Source: Gracilibacillus lacisalsi DSM 19029
GTDB taxonomy: Bacteria > Bacillota > Bacilli > Bacillales > Amphibacillaceae
Direction of reading: 5' to 3'
NCBI RefSeq assembly: GCF_000377765.1
Contig: NZ_KB898662.1
Span: forward strand, 310,001 to 374,000
DNA length: 64,000 nucleotides
This document shows positions 16,548 to 25,541 of this stretch, one piece after another. Under the pieces are notes generated by a model that had not been told where the DNA came from, did no database searches, and worked only from the letters and a program-made list of their open reading frames with translations. The translations under genes and the position numbers were made by a program. The first letter of the stretch is position 1. Each line of letters opens with the position of its first letter.

Positions 16548-17981
16548 CTACCTTAATTCATCATACTTATCTACTGTATATGGCTCGAACGGCTCCCAGT
16601 TTGGATAAATATAATCATCTTGAGAAACTTCAGGAAATTCATCTAATGTTTCCATAAAGGCATCCTTCATATCTTGATCAATTTGCTCTATTTCGCTATC
16701 AATATCATCTATATTCCCTGTGATATAACCGACAACTGCATCACCAATCCCACCAACTTCGAGTTTATTTCGATATGCACGGTTGAATTCTACAATCTCT
16801 GGATTTAATTCTGCCGGTTTTGGAACTGGAATGGCTAATTGACTTTCTAATTCAAGGATATCGTTATATTGTTCAAAAGGTGGCTCTCCCCCAACATCTT
16901 CTTTGGCAGGTAAACCAGCACCCGTATTGACATAAACAGTCTCATGGAGATGCTCTAATGCGTATTCTAAGAAAATCTTAACTTCTTCCCAATGCTCTGT
17001 ATCATTACTAACTCTGATACTTGTAGCTTCAGAACCAGCATGATAGTAATAAGGATTTCCATCTTTCGTTGGTAGAGGTGCTACACCCCAATTTTCAAAT
17101 TCGCTTTCCACAACTAATTGTCTGCCAACCCAGTCACCACTCCACAAAAATGCACTTTGTCCAACAGAAAATAAAGCTTCTGCTTCACCTAATCCGATCT
17201 CAACACTTTCTGGTGACATTAACCCTTCGTCTAATAACTCTTTAATAAATTTAGCGCTTTCAATTTTACCGTCTGTATAAACTTGAGGTACTCCCTCTTT
17301 ATAGTTCTCTTGCCAAGGTACTTCAGGCGTAATAGCAGTACCCATCATAGAAACTAATTGTTCATTCGCCCATCCTGGATTATTCCAAACAATCGGATAA
17401 ACACTTCCGTTCGATTCATCCACAATCGTTTGACCTAACGCTTTGAACTCTTCCCATGATGTAGGAATATCATCCTCCGTTAACCCTAACATGTCAAAAA
17501 CGTCTTTATTATAGTACATAATCATTGCCTTACTTTGTGGTGCTGCTAAAGGGAACCCATAAACAGATCCATCTGCTGTTGTACCATTTTCATACCATGT
17601 TCCATCTTGGAATTGCCCTTTTACATCTTCCGTAAATATTTCATCTAGATTTTTGACAGCATCGACTTCCATTAATTCTGATAAATCTACGATATTGGTC
17701 CACATATCAGGCAAGCTGCCCTCGGAAAGTGCGGTTCTTAGTTGTGTCTCAGGTTCCGGTGTGTCTTGTGTTTCTATTCTTATCCCAGGATGCTCCGCCT
17801 CAAAATCTTCGATTAATTGAGCAAATCCTCCCCTTAATTCCGAATATCTATTCCAAAGTGAAAGAGTAACTACATCTTCATCTCCATTGTCAGAATCAAC
17901 ACTCTCATCATCACTACAAGCTCCTAAAATGAACACAACAGCCAGCATCAGAATGAATAAAAAACTAAATTTTTTCACCAT
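16548..17981 (-). CDS. Sugar ABC transporter substrate-binding lipoprotein
   Basis: 477-residue extracellular binding protein of the CUT1 family. It has a lipoprotein signal (MVKKFSFLFILMLAVVFILG then the lipobox Cys), an acidic linker (SDDESVDSDNGDEDV), and a solute-binding domain starting VTLSLWNRYSELRGGFAQLI. The start at 17981 is chosen over an in-frame ATG at 18005 because GGGGAGTG lies directly upstream of it. First gene of the five-gene importer/GH2 operon; a large oligosaccharide is the likely ligand, exact sugar unknown. Its promoter region carries three LacI operators and a cre-like site. Confidence 0.92.
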   Translation of the reverse strand: MVKKFSFLFILMLAVVFILGACSDDESVDSDNGDEDVVTLSLWNRYSELRGGFAQLIEDFEAEHPGIRIETQDTPEPETQLRTALSEGSLPDMWTNIVDLSELMEVDAVKNLDEIFTEDVKGQFQDGTWYENGTTADGSVYGFPLAAPQSKAMIMYYNKDVFDMLGLTEDDIPTSWEEFKALGQTIVDESNGSVYPIVWNNPGWANEQLVSMMGTAITPEVPWQENYKEGVPQVYTDGKIESAKFIKELLDEGLMSPESVEIGLGEAEALFSVGQSAFLWSGDWVGRQLVVESEFENWGVAPLPTKDGNPYYYHAGSEATSIRVSNDTEHWEEVKIFLEYALEHLHETVYVNTGAGLPAKEDVGGEPPFEQYNDILELESQLAIPVPKPAELNPEIVEFNRAYRNKLEVGGIGDAVVGYITGNIDDIDSEIEQIDQDMKDAFMETLDEFPEVSQDDYIYPNWEPFEPYTVDKYDELR

Positions 17982-18074
17982 TACACTCCCCTTTTTTCTT
18001 ATCATAATTTAGTTGCGCGATAGCATGTATGTAGCTATACACCACCTCCTTTATCATCATCCCTAACAAGCATT

Positions 18075-18088
18075 AGTAAGCGCTATCA
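18075..18088. promoter_or_regulatory. Candidate cre (CcpA) site
   Basis: AGTAAGCGCTATCA matches the catabolite-response consensus TGWNANCGNTNWCA at all fixed positions but the first. It lies about 95 bases upstream of the binding-protein start, where carbon-catabolite control of a sugar operon would be expected. Confidence 0.5.
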
Positions 18089-18147
18089 TTTCAAAAATTA
18101 ATACTAGCTAGGATGAGCATCTGTTATTTAGCTATAGTAACTAGTTA

Positions 18148-18230
18148 GTAACCGGTTACTTTAATGATCTAAATGATAGCAACCGGTTACTATTCCAGGT
18201 TAAAAATAAGTAATGATGGTAACCGGTTAC
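18148..18230. promoter_or_regulatory. Three LacI-family operators
   Basis: Three copies of the palindrome GTAACCGGTTAC: 18148-18159 and 18219-18230 exact, and 18179-18190 with GC in the first two positions. This is a typical LacI-family operator with a central CG. Between lacI and the sugar operon, it should bind the neighbouring repressor. The outer copies, with flanks, form a 21-bp perfect inverted repeat (18139-18159 and 18219-18239). Confidence 0.85.
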
Positions 18231-18259
18231 TAACTAGTTAAAAAAATAAAATACTATCA

Positions 18260-19279
18260 CTAAATCGTTGATTCTCTTATAACTAAATGAGGGTCAATGA
18301 AAAGATTTTCCGCTTTAACATCAGTAGTTTTCGATTTTATTAACATATCTACTGCTTTTTCTCCCAATTCTTTATAAGGGTGACTGACAGAGGTAATTTC
18401 AGGTATGGAATTCTGAGTTAATTCACTATCATCGAATCCTACAAAAGAGAAGTTATTCATTTTCTTTTGATGACACAGCTTTAATGCCCCGATAACAACT
18501 AGGTCATTAATACCTATGATCGCTGTTGGTAAATTATGTTTGTTTACCTTTAACATCTCCTCCATTGCTTCTTTACCACGTTTGACATCATATCCACTAT
18601 AAATTTGCCAACTGTTCACAGCAGCTAATTTGTGTTTCTCTAAGCTTTTTCTAAAAGCTTCTACTTTAATATCTGTAGTGGTAATACCTGTCATCCCACC
18701 GATCAAGCCAATCTTTGTATGGCCTTGTTTGACTAGGTGGTCGATAATTAATTCTATTCCCTTAGCCTCATTCGTAGAAATACTCGGACATTCAAGTGTT
18801 TCCATTCTGCCATTAACAAGTATGACTGGAATTTTTTCGATGACATACTTTAATTCGTTGATTTCTGACACTTCAGGGTAGGTCTTATTTATTCTTCCAC
18901 CCATAAAAATAATGCCTTCAACTTGTCGTTCAGATAATACTCTTAAATGCTTTGATTCCAATTCACTACTATTCATGGAGTTACATAAAATTAATGTATA
19001 TCCCTTAGTAAGTGCGTATTTTTCAGCTTCGATGAATACTTGAGCAAAGAAAGGATTAGTGATATCTGGAAGAATAACTCCTATCATCTTGGATTCTTTC
19101 TTTGTCAGACTTCTTGCAACCGCATTTGGTTGATAATCATATTTTTCAATCAGATCGAAGACCTTTTTCTTCGTTTTCTCACTTACAGGATAATTCCCTG
19201 CAATTACTCTAGAAACAGTAGCAGATGAGACGTTTGCTTCCCTTGCTATATCGTATATAGTTATTGATTTTTGTTTCAT
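18260..19279 (-). CDS. LacI family transcriptional regulator
   Basis: 339-residue repressor. N-terminal HTH (TIYDIAREANVSSATVSRVI, residues about 6-25), hinge helix PNAVARSLTKK, then a periplasmic-binding-like effector domain (IGVILPDITNPFFAQVF to the end, with NDLVVIGAL and the C-terminal FVGFDDSELT). ATG at 19279 follows AAGGAAG; an upstream in-frame start at 19321 has no ribosome site and overlaps an operator. It lies directly upstream of the sugar importer/GH2 operon on the same strand, with three operators between them and one before itself, so it is the likely sugar-responsive repressor of both. Confidence 0.93.
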   Translation of the reverse strand: MKQKSITIYDIAREANVSSATVSRVIAGNYPVSEKTKKKVFDLIEKYDYQPNAVARSLTKKESKMIGVILPDITNPFFAQVFIEAEKYALTKGYTLILCNSMNSSELESKHLRVLSERQVEGIIFMGGRINKTYPEVSEINELKYVIEKIPVILVNGRMETLECPSISTNEAKGIELIIDHLVKQGHTKIGLIGGMTGITTTDIKVEAFRKSLEKHKLAAVNSWQIYSGYDVKRGKEAMEEMLKVNKHNLPTAIIGINDLVVIGALKLCHQKKMNNFSFVGFDDSELTQNSIPEITSVSHPYKELGEKAVDMLIKSKTTDVKAENLFIDPHLVIRESTI

Positions 19280-19302
19280 TGTATGCTCTTCCTTCTTCGG
19301 AT

Positions 19303-19314
19303 GTAACCGGTTTC
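19303..19314. promoter_or_regulatory. LacI operator upstream of lacI (autoregulation)
   Basis: GTAACCGGTTTC, one base off the palindrome found three times downstream of lacI, lies 24 bases before the lacI start. It suggests negative autoregulation. Confidence 0.7.
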
Positions 19315-19321
19315 TATACAA

Positions 19322-19690
19322 TGTACACTACACTATAAGTATTGTCAATTCAATTTTCGTAATTTTCCAAAAATAGATCGATAGTATTATTTCTCACTTG
19401 ATATTGACTTACAGTTCCTATCTAATTAGCTATTCTTATTAGGATTTGCCCTTCACATTCATTGAAGATGAGGGTTTTTTCGCCTATGAATGAACAATGC
19501 GTATACAACGAGCGAAACTCATTATATCCCCACTCTTTTTCTCCAATTTCAAAGTAATTTTCCCTATCGATATCGATTAATCTTTATTTTATCTTTACAT
19601 TCTTTTGTTACTATTTATTTGTTAGAATTAAAATACTTAAAATACTTAAAATACGGATAAAACACAAATCATCTATAGGAGACATTTCGA
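19322..19690. other. Divergent intergenic region before the two-component operon
   Basis: 369 bases without a gene. A G+C-poor promoter region. Near 19445-19476 an imperfect hairpin (CCCT.CA/TGAGGG) is followed by TTTTTT. At 19628-19654 there are three exact tandem copies of TTAAAATAC (9-bp period), 37 bases before the response regulator start, which could be a regulator site. Confidence 0.5.
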
Positions 19691-20371
19691 ATGAAAAAAA
19701 CGGTTTTAATAGTAGAAGATGAACATATTTTACGGGAAATAAGTAAAGATTATTTCTTAGATGCTGGTTGTGATGTTTTGGAAGCAAGAGATGGTACGGA
19801 AGCAATAGATTTATTTGAGAATTTTACCATTGACCTAATTATTTTAGACATTATGATGCCCAAGTTAGATGGATGGTCAGTCTGTAAGAGAATCCGTGAA
19901 AAGTCTGTTGTCCCTATCATTATTTTGACAGCACGATCAGATGAAGAAGATACATTATTAGGTTTTGAATTAGGCGCAGATGACTATGTTACAAAACCTT
20001 ATAGTCCACGTGTATTATTGGCAAGGGCAAAACGTTTACTGACATCTCATTCCCCCAATCCAAACAAAAAGGACCATCTTCTGACTAGTCAACATATTGA
20101 AGTGAACCTTCAATCTCATTCAGTAAAAGTGGATGGAAAACACATAGCATTAACACATACTGAGTTTGAAATATTAACGTATTTAATGATGAATAAAAAT
20201 ATTGTTATAACTAGGGAACAATTAATCAATCAAGTATGGGGGTATGAGTATGCCGGAGATGATCGAACCATTAATACACATATGCGGAATTTAAGAAATA
20301 AACTTGGGACAAGTGCAAAGCAAATTAAAACAATGGTTCGAGCTGGCTATAAATTTGAGGAGAAATCATGA
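19691..20371 (+). CDS. OmpR family response regulator
   Basis: 226-residue two-component response regulator. Receiver domain (about 1-118) with acidic pocket E9/D10, phospho-acceptor Asp53 in LIILDIMMPKLDGW, the conserved Thr in ILTAR and Lys in DYVTKPYS. Winged-helix output domain (about 128-226) with LTHTEFEILTYLMMN and the recognition helix around DDRTINTHMRNLRNKL. An AGGAGAC site precedes the ATG. The gene overlaps the kinase start by 4 bases (ATGA). The targets are probably the cell-wall genes that follow, by position. Confidence 0.94.
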   Translation: MKKTVLIVEDEHILREISKDYFLDAGCDVLEARDGTEAIDLFENFTIDLIILDIMMPKLDGWSVCKRIREKSVVPIIILTARSDEEDTLLGFELGADDYVTKPYSPRVLLARAKRLLTSHSPNPNKKDHLLTSQHIEVNLQSHSVKVDGKHIALTHTEFEILTYLMMNKNIVITREQLINQVWGYEYAGDDRTINTHMRNLRNKLGTSAKQIKTMVRAGYKFEEKS

Positions 20372-22230
20372 AAAACCGGATAGTAATGAAGTTATTCCTT
20401 TTAACAACTGGATTATGTTTGTTTATTATACTAGCTATATTTGTCGGGCAAACTTTATTTTTTGAACGATTTTATGCCGAGAAAAAAGTCGATCAGTTAA
20501 CCGAAGCTATGGCAGCTTTTCGTCAAGAATATCTAAACATTGATGAGGAGGATAGGTTACGACAATTAGAACAAGACTTTTACCAAGAGCATAATGCTTG
20601 GATTGTCGTGTTAGATGAAAATGGCAACATAAAAGGAACAGAAGACTATTTTATTGAACTAGAAAAGACATTTATATTCGCAAATACAAGTACAAGAAAG
20701 ATCGAAAGAAAGTATGTTGAAAATGAACCAATCAAAATTCCTATATATTATTTAATCAATCAAGAAGAGCTTATAAATCAAGAGAATACCCTTAACAAAT
20801 ATCCAACTGTTGAAGTTCAAGGGATAAAGAAAGACAATACCATTTATCCGTATCAATTGTTTTGGAGATCTGATGATAATTTTGGTAGTGTAATTGATAG
20901 ATGGGAATCGATTCAGGAGGCACGGCCTCAGGATACGATTGACGGTGTGTTGGATAGACAAGGATCCTATTCCTATACACTATGGGAGAATAAGCTACTT
21001 TTGCAAGAAGCCGAAGAGTTTGACGATACTTCTCTTGCGATATTTGGTCACGTCAAAGATATTCATATACCAGATGTAACTCATAATATATTTACCAACC
21101 CCATATTTCTCGACAAATTAAAGGAGTTCCAGGTTGACCTGCTGCTAAATAAGAATGTGGATACAGAAATACAAGATTTTGAGCAAGATAGTATTCAATA
21201 TAAGCTACTCGTTAATGCAACAAAAAATAGCAATGGAGAAACAATTTATTTCTTTACGATGGCTTCCTTACAACCAGTGAATGAAGCCGTACAAATGATT
21301 AAAGAATATTATATATATATTGTTCTATTTGTTGTAGCGTTAGTTTTGTTAGCTGCTTTTTATTATTCAAAAGGAATCGCAAGACCTTTATTACGTATAA
21401 ATGATGCTACGAAAAGAATGACAAATTTGGACTTTCCTGAGAAAATTCCTGTTCAATCCAAAGATGAGATTGGCGAATTAGCAAACAATATTAATTTTCT
21501 TTCTACCACATTGCAGTCGTATATCGATCAACTGCAACAGGATGTCGAGAAGGAACGGCAACTAGAACAAACACGGAAAGATTTCATTGCAGGGGTATCC
21601 CATGAGCTGAAAACTCCGCTAAGTATTATGAAAAGCTGTATGGCGATTCTTCAAGACGGGGTTGCAGTTGAAAAGAAAGATCATTATTTTAGTGCGATGG
21701 AAAATGAGGTAAACCGCATGGATCGGTTGATTGCGGATATGCTAGAACTGGCTAAATATGAATCAGGGACATATAAAATCGAAATGGAATCCTTTTTCAT
21801 TGATGAATTAATTCGTTCGGTTTACAATCAACTGTCATTAAAAGTAATCGATCAAGAAATAGATGTGAATCTAAATCTTCAATCGATTGAAGTAATCGCT
21901 AACCATGATCGAATGGAACAAGTTATTACTAATTTTCTTTCTAATGCGATTCAGCATACACCAGACAAAGGGAAAATAGTCGTTTCTACGATCAGTGAGA
22001 AAGATAAGGTAAAGATTACTATAGAAAACGGAGGAATTCATATTGATGAGGAACAGCTAGATAAAATTTGGGATCGTTTTTATCAAGGAGAAAAAACTCA
22101 ACGCTCAAAACAGGGTACAGGTTTAGGACTTGCTATTTCTAAAAATATTTTAAAGCTTCATGATGTTCCATTCGGAGTATTTAATACTGAAATAGGAGTA
22201 TGTTTTTACTTTTATTTAAATAAAGTGTGA
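20368..22230 (+). CDS. Membrane sensor histidine kinase with large external domain
   Basis: 620-residue kinase. First membrane span about 8-30, an unusually long extracytoplasmic sensor region of about 280 residues (31-308) without recognised fold, second span about 311-332, HAMP domain (about 335-388, ARPLLRINDATKRM), HisKA with the phospho-acceptor His412 in GVSHELKTPLSIM, and a HATPase domain with the N-box NFLSNAIQHTP and GTGLGLAISKNIL. The G1 box reads ENGGIHI instead of the usual DxGxG start, a variation seen in some BceS/CssS-like kinases. Translationally coupled to the response regulator. It ends in a strong terminator, so the two genes are a unit. Confidence 0.93.
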   Translation: MKNRIVMKLFLLTTGLCLFIILAIFVGQTLFFERFYAEKKVDQLTEAMAAFRQEYLNIDEEDRLRQLEQDFYQEHNAWIVVLDENGNIKGTEDYFIELEKTFIFANTSTRKIERKYVENEPIKIPIYYLINQEELINQENTLNKYPTVEVQGIKKDNTIYPYQLFWRSDDNFGSVIDRWESIQEARPQDTIDGVLDRQGSYSYTLWENKLLLQEAEEFDDTSLAIFGHVKDIHIPDVTHNIFTNPIFLDKLKEFQVDLLLNKNVDTEIQDFEQDSIQYKLLVNATKNSNGETIYFFTMASLQPVNEAVQMIKEYYIYIVLFVVALVLLAAFYYSKGIARPLLRINDATKRMTNLDFPEKIPVQSKDEIGELANNINFLSTTLQSYIDQLQQDVEKERQLEQTRKDFIAGVSHELKTPLSIMKSCMAILQDGVAVEKKDHYFSAMENEVNRMDRLIADMLELAKYESGTYKIEMESFFIDELIRSVYNQLSLKVIDQEIDVNLNLQSIEVIANHDRMEQVITNFLSNAIQHTPDKGKIVVSTISEKDKVKITIENGGIHIDEEQLDKIWDRFYQGEKTQRSKQGTGLGLAISKNILKLHDVPFGVFNTEIGVCFYFYLNKV

Positions 22231-22243
22231 CATTAGCTTGATT

Positions 22244-22291
22244 AAACCATTCGTTTAATACCTCATACGGTATTAAACGAATGGTTTTTTT
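22244..22291 (+). terminator. Strong terminator of the two-component operon
   Basis: 19-bp perfect stem (22244-22262 with 22269-22287), 6-base loop TCATAC, followed by TTTTTTT. Confidence 0.93.
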
Positions 22292-22396
22292 ATGCAATTC
22301 AATCTTTAGCTTATATACACTTTATCTTTATCTGATCTTTATTTCCCTATACTAATCTATTAATTGAAGATAACAACATAGAATTGAGGTTTTCAT

Positions 22397-23212
22397 ATGA
22401 AGAAGATTAGTATAATTATCTACTTCGTCTTTCTTCTCACTATTTCTGCCTGTCAAAGTGAACAGACTACGTATCAAATGAACTCACCAGAAAAGGAGAT
22501 TGAACTAAATAATGTAAAGTCATTCAACGAGAATTCTAATAATGAAGATGCATCATCAGAGGGTGATCAGCCCCGAGATACAGGAAAAGTTGTTTATCTA
22601 ACTTTTGATGATGGACCCACTTCAGCAACAAAAAATATTTTAGATACGCTCAAGCAATTTAATGCTAAAGCGACATTTTTTATGTTAGAGCCTGCAATGA
22701 GAGAGTTTCCAGATATGGTAAGAAAAATGGTAGAAGACGGTCATGCCGTGGGAATGCATGGGGTTACCCATGACAAAGATCAGTTTTATGCTTCTGAGCA
22801 AACTGCTCTTGAAGAAATGATCAAATCTAAGGAAACCCTTCAAGACATTACTGGCGTTGATTCCAAGTTGATACGAACACCATATGGCAGTATTCCTTAT
22901 CTAACCGAATCTTATCGAGAGGCTTTGACTAGTAAAGGGTTTCAATTATGGGATTGGAATGTTGACAGTAGTGATTGGTCATTATCAAGTGACCAATATG
23001 TAGATTCTGTTGTAAATCAAATCGAAAACTTAGCTAGTGCAGGGGTTACATCTATTGTTCTGATGCATGATCAAACAGAGACTGCCAATCACCTGTCCAA
23101 CCTATTAACTTATTTATCTGAAAACGGGTTTCAAACAAAGAAAATCGATGATAACACCGAACCATATAACTTTAACTGTTATGACCGTTGTCATTCACTG
23201 AACTCAAATTAA
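22397..23212 (+). CDS. Polysaccharide deacetylase lipoprotein (NodB domain)
   Basis: 271-residue secreted enzyme that removes N-acetyl groups from peptidoglycan or another GlcNAc polymer. It has a lipoprotein signal (MKKISIIIYFVFLLTISAC), an acidic linker to about residue 58, and a NodB domain. Motif 1 is VYLTFDDGPTSATKN with the catalytic base Asp and metal Asp. Motif 2 is HGVTHDKDQF with HxxxH metal ligands. Motif 3 is RTPYGS, then LWDWNVDSSDW and IVLMHDQ. All catalytic motifs are intact. The next gene is a cell-wall amidase 30 bases on, so both probably remodel the wall under the two-component system just upstream. Confidence 0.93.
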   Translation: MKKISIIIYFVFLLTISACQSEQTTYQMNSPEKEIELNNVKSFNENSNNEDASSEGDQPRDTGKVVYLTFDDGPTSATKNILDTLKQFNAKATFFMLEPAMREFPDMVRKMVEDGHAVGMHGVTHDKDQFYASEQTALEEMIKSKETLQDITGVDSKLIRTPYGSIPYLTESYREALTSKGFQLWDWNVDSSDWSLSSDQYVDSVVNQIENLASAGVTSIVLMHDQTETANHLSNLLTYLSENGFQTKKIDDNTEPYNFNCYDRCHSLNSN

Positions 23213-23242
23213 CTTAAAATGCATTGAAGGAGAGAATATTAT

Positions 23243-23908
23243 ATGAAAAAATGGATGCGACTTCTACTATTATTATTATTTATTGGTTTATTGTATTTTA
23301 CCCTAACCGACAAACTAGAACCTGATACATCCAATCAGACAGATAGTACTTACACTTCCTCAAAAGAAGAAAAATATAAGGTTGTCATTGACCCAGGACA
23401 TGGCGGTGAAGACCCTGGCGCTATCGGTGCTAGTGGTTCATACGAAAAAGATTTTACATTAAGTCTAGCTAAAAAGATCTCCATTTTATTAGAAGATGAA
23501 CCAAAACTTGAGTTGCACATGACGAGAGAAGAAGATGTTTTTCTATCAGCAGAAACTCGAGAAAGGCCTAAATTTGCCAATGAGCTAGATGCCGATTTAT
23601 ATATATCATTACATGCTAATACATTTACGGACCCATCTGTTTCTGGTACAGAATCTTTCTATTATCATAAAAATTCAAAACGATTGGCGAATATTATACA
23701 CAGACATGTTTCTGAAACGACAGGTTTTCGAAATCGTGGTGTGAAGAAAGAAAATTATTTCGTGTTAAAGGATACTACTATGCCGGCAGTTTTACTTGAA
23801 ATCGGCTATATAACCAATCCAGAAGAAGAACAAACAATGCTAACAGACGATTTCCAACAATCTTTAGCAGAAGCTATTAAGAACGGAATTAATGAATACT
23901 TGAAATAA
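23243..23908 (+). CDS. N-acetylmuramoyl-L-alanine amidase (Amidase_3)
   Basis: 221-residue zinc amidase that cuts between MurNAc and the stem peptide. N-terminal signal-anchor (about 4-20, RLLLLLLFIGLLYF), short linker, Amidase_3 domain from VVIDPGHGGEDPGAIG (first zinc His, Glu at KDFTLSLA) through ADLYISLHANTF (zinc His) to the catalytic Glu in PAVLLEIGYITNPEE. CwlD-like in size and domain content, but not in a germination context; other Amidase_3 enzymes fit equally. The ribosome site AAGGAGAG precedes the ATG. It is in tandem with the deacetylase gene. Confidence 0.92.
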   Translation: MKKWMRLLLLLLFIGLLYFTLTDKLEPDTSNQTDSTYTSSKEEKYKVVIDPGHGGEDPGAIGASGSYEKDFTLSLAKKISILLEDEPKLELHMTREEDVFLSAETRERPKFANELDADLYISLHANTFTDPSVSGTESFYYHKNSKRLANIIHRHVSETTGFRNRGVKKENYFVLKDTTMPAVLLEIGYITNPEEEQTMLTDDFQQSLAEAIKNGINEYLK

Positions 23909-23937
23909 AGTTGAAAATCATATATTGGAGTGATAAG

Positions 23938-24042
23938 ATGAAGGTCACCTTTAATTATTCTATAACAGAAACGCAGAGATGGTTGTTGTATTTCGTTAAA
24001 TTAAGTTCTATAATTCTCTTAATACGACCTACCAGATTATAA
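23938..24042 (+). CDS. Possible small peptide (34 aa)
   Basis: Short frame starting MKVTFNYSITETQRWLLYF with a TTGGAGTG ribosome site 7 bases upstream, 29 bases after the amidase. The second half is hydrophobic (FVKLSSIILLI), so it could be a small membrane peptide. There is no homology evidence; a chance frame is quite possible. Confidence 0.25.
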   Translation: MKVTFNYSITETQRWLLYFVKLSSIILLIRPTRL

Positions 24043-24377
24043 GCGATCATTGACAAGCAATTCATTTAAAGATATCACCAAAAACTAAGAAAAGAAGCAG
24101 ACGGAATCTATCAATCGTCTGCTTTTTATACTATTAATATTTAATGAAAACTTAAACACATTTCAAGACTACGTAATTATGGATTTTAAGAGAATTTCCA
24201 ATGCTCTGCGAAACTCTAGTTAAAAAGAATAGCCAAGAAGATCTTGCTATTCTTTTTAATTTTTCGATGAAAATATGTGAGAAAAGAATGTCATTAAGGT
24301 CGATTTGTTTGAGAACGATAGCATATTTTTTCTAAAATGAGAAATATACCAATTAATAATGAATCGGGGTTTTAGTT
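24043..24377 (+). other. Intergenic region with two terminator hairpins
   Basis: 335 bases without a gene. At 24095-24124 a 9-bp stem (AAGCAGACG/CGTCTGCTT) runs into TTTTTAT, ending the amidase transcript. At 24222-24258 a second hairpin (AAAAAGAATAGC.../GCTATTCTTTTT with a one-base bulge) is again followed by T-rich DNA. The promoter of the EamA gene should lie in the last 100 bases. Confidence 0.75.
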
Positions 24378-25250
24378 GTGAAACATTACGCAGCTTTATT
24401 GACACTAAGTCTTATATGGGGAATGTCCTTTTTATTTATAAAACTACTACTCCCGTACACAGGACCGTGGGGAATTGTATTTCTACGTTGTTTTTTTGGC
24501 GTAATACCTTTATACATCATTTTACTATGGAAAAAAAGGACAGAAATTACGAAAAAGCTGCCATGGAAATCACTCATCTTCGTAGGTCTCTTAAACGTTA
24601 GCATTCCGTGGGCATTAATTGGATGGAGCGAAGAGAAAATTTCGAGTAGTACAGCCGCAATTCTTAATGCCACAACACCGATTATGACAAGCTTTATTGG
24701 ATTTTTGTTTTTTTTCATATTGTTGTCTAAAAAACAATGGCTTGGTATTCTTATTGGATTCGCTGGGGTTTTGACTTTGCTTGAATTTAATATTATTGGA
24801 CTATTTGGTAATGATTTTATTGGCATTGGCACAATGATTATGGCTACCATTTGCTATGGAGTTGCCTCCCAGCATGCAAAAAAACACTTAAATCAAGTTT
24901 CAATACTTGTGGTCGCAATAGCTACATTAACAATTGGTACAATTTCTGGTTTGATTGGGATGGTGATGACCTCCTCTTTTCCATCTGGCATATTTTCATC
25001 TTTTACGCCTATTATTGCAATTATCGGTCTCGGTATTTTTGGATCAGGCATCTCAAATTTATTATTTTTCTACATGGTTAAAGAAAAAAGTGCAGAGTTC
25101 GCCACATCTGTATATTACCTTATCCCATTAACAGCAATGCTCTGGGGCTATTGGATTCTAAATGAAACCTTATCGGCCAATTTATTTTTGGGATTATTAT
25201 TCATTTTAGTGGGCGTTTACTTATCTGGAAAGGTGAAGGGGAAGACTTAA
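24378..25250 (+). CDS. EamA/DMT family transporter
   Basis: 290-residue inner-membrane transporter of the drug/metabolite superfamily (RhaT/EamA type), with ten hydrophobic spans arranged as two five-span repeats. Repeat starts are seen at LLTLSLIWGMSFLFIKLLLP (about 6-25) and IGIGTMIMATICYGVASQHA (about 150-170). It ends in a basic tail. GTG start at 24378 with a weak ribosome site. EamA proteins export amino acids or other metabolites; the substrate cannot be told from sequence. It stands alone with a terminator upstream. Confidence 0.9.
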   Translation: MKHYAALLTLSLIWGMSFLFIKLLLPYTGPWGIVFLRCFFGVIPLYIILLWKKRTEITKKLPWKSLIFVGLLNVSIPWALIGWSEEKISSSTAAILNATTPIMTSFIGFLFFFILLSKKQWLGILIGFAGVLTLLEFNIIGLFGNDFIGIGTMIMATICYGVASQHAKKHLNQVSILVVAIATLTIGTISGLIGMVMTSSFPSGIFSSFTPIIAIIGLGIFGSGISNLLFFYMVKEKSAEFATSVYYLIPLTAMLWGYWILNETLSANLFLGLLFILVGVYLSGKVKGKT

Positions 25251-25307
25251 GTAGAGTGAACCAGCCATTGAAATATGAATTAAATTTCAAGAAAGGAGTA
25301 ACTGGGA

Positions 25308-25541
25308 ATGGAGCATAATGAAGTAAACATGATCCTCCAAGCTATTAGGGAATTGTCCGAGAAAGTTGATACAAATCATACCGAATTAACGAAGCGTATG
25401 GACAGAATGGAAGATAAAATGGACTTTATTCAACATAAATCATTGGACATGATGAAGAAATTTTCTAACTATATATTCCTTTATTTTAGATATACATTAA
25501 GAAAATCTAATGAACTCCTTTCTGTTCACGTATCATCTTAA
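25308..25541 (+). CDS. Truncated coiled-coil protein with foreign tail
   Basis: 77 codons with a strong GAAAGGAG ribosome site. The first ~48 residues (ILQAIRELSEKVDTNHTELT, MEDKMDFIQHKSLDM) are a charged coiled coil of a type common as small proteins of 80-120 aa in Bacillaceae. After about residue 52 the frame enters DNA (from 25486) that is a copy of the end of the EAL gene at 34.3 kb read on its non-coding strand, so the C-terminal ~20 residues are not native. The original gene appears cut by a recombination event. Confidence 0.55.
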   Translation: MEHNEVNMILQAIRELSEKVDTNHTELTKRMDRMEDKMDFIQHKSLDMMKKFSNYIFLYFRYTLRKSNELLSVHVSS

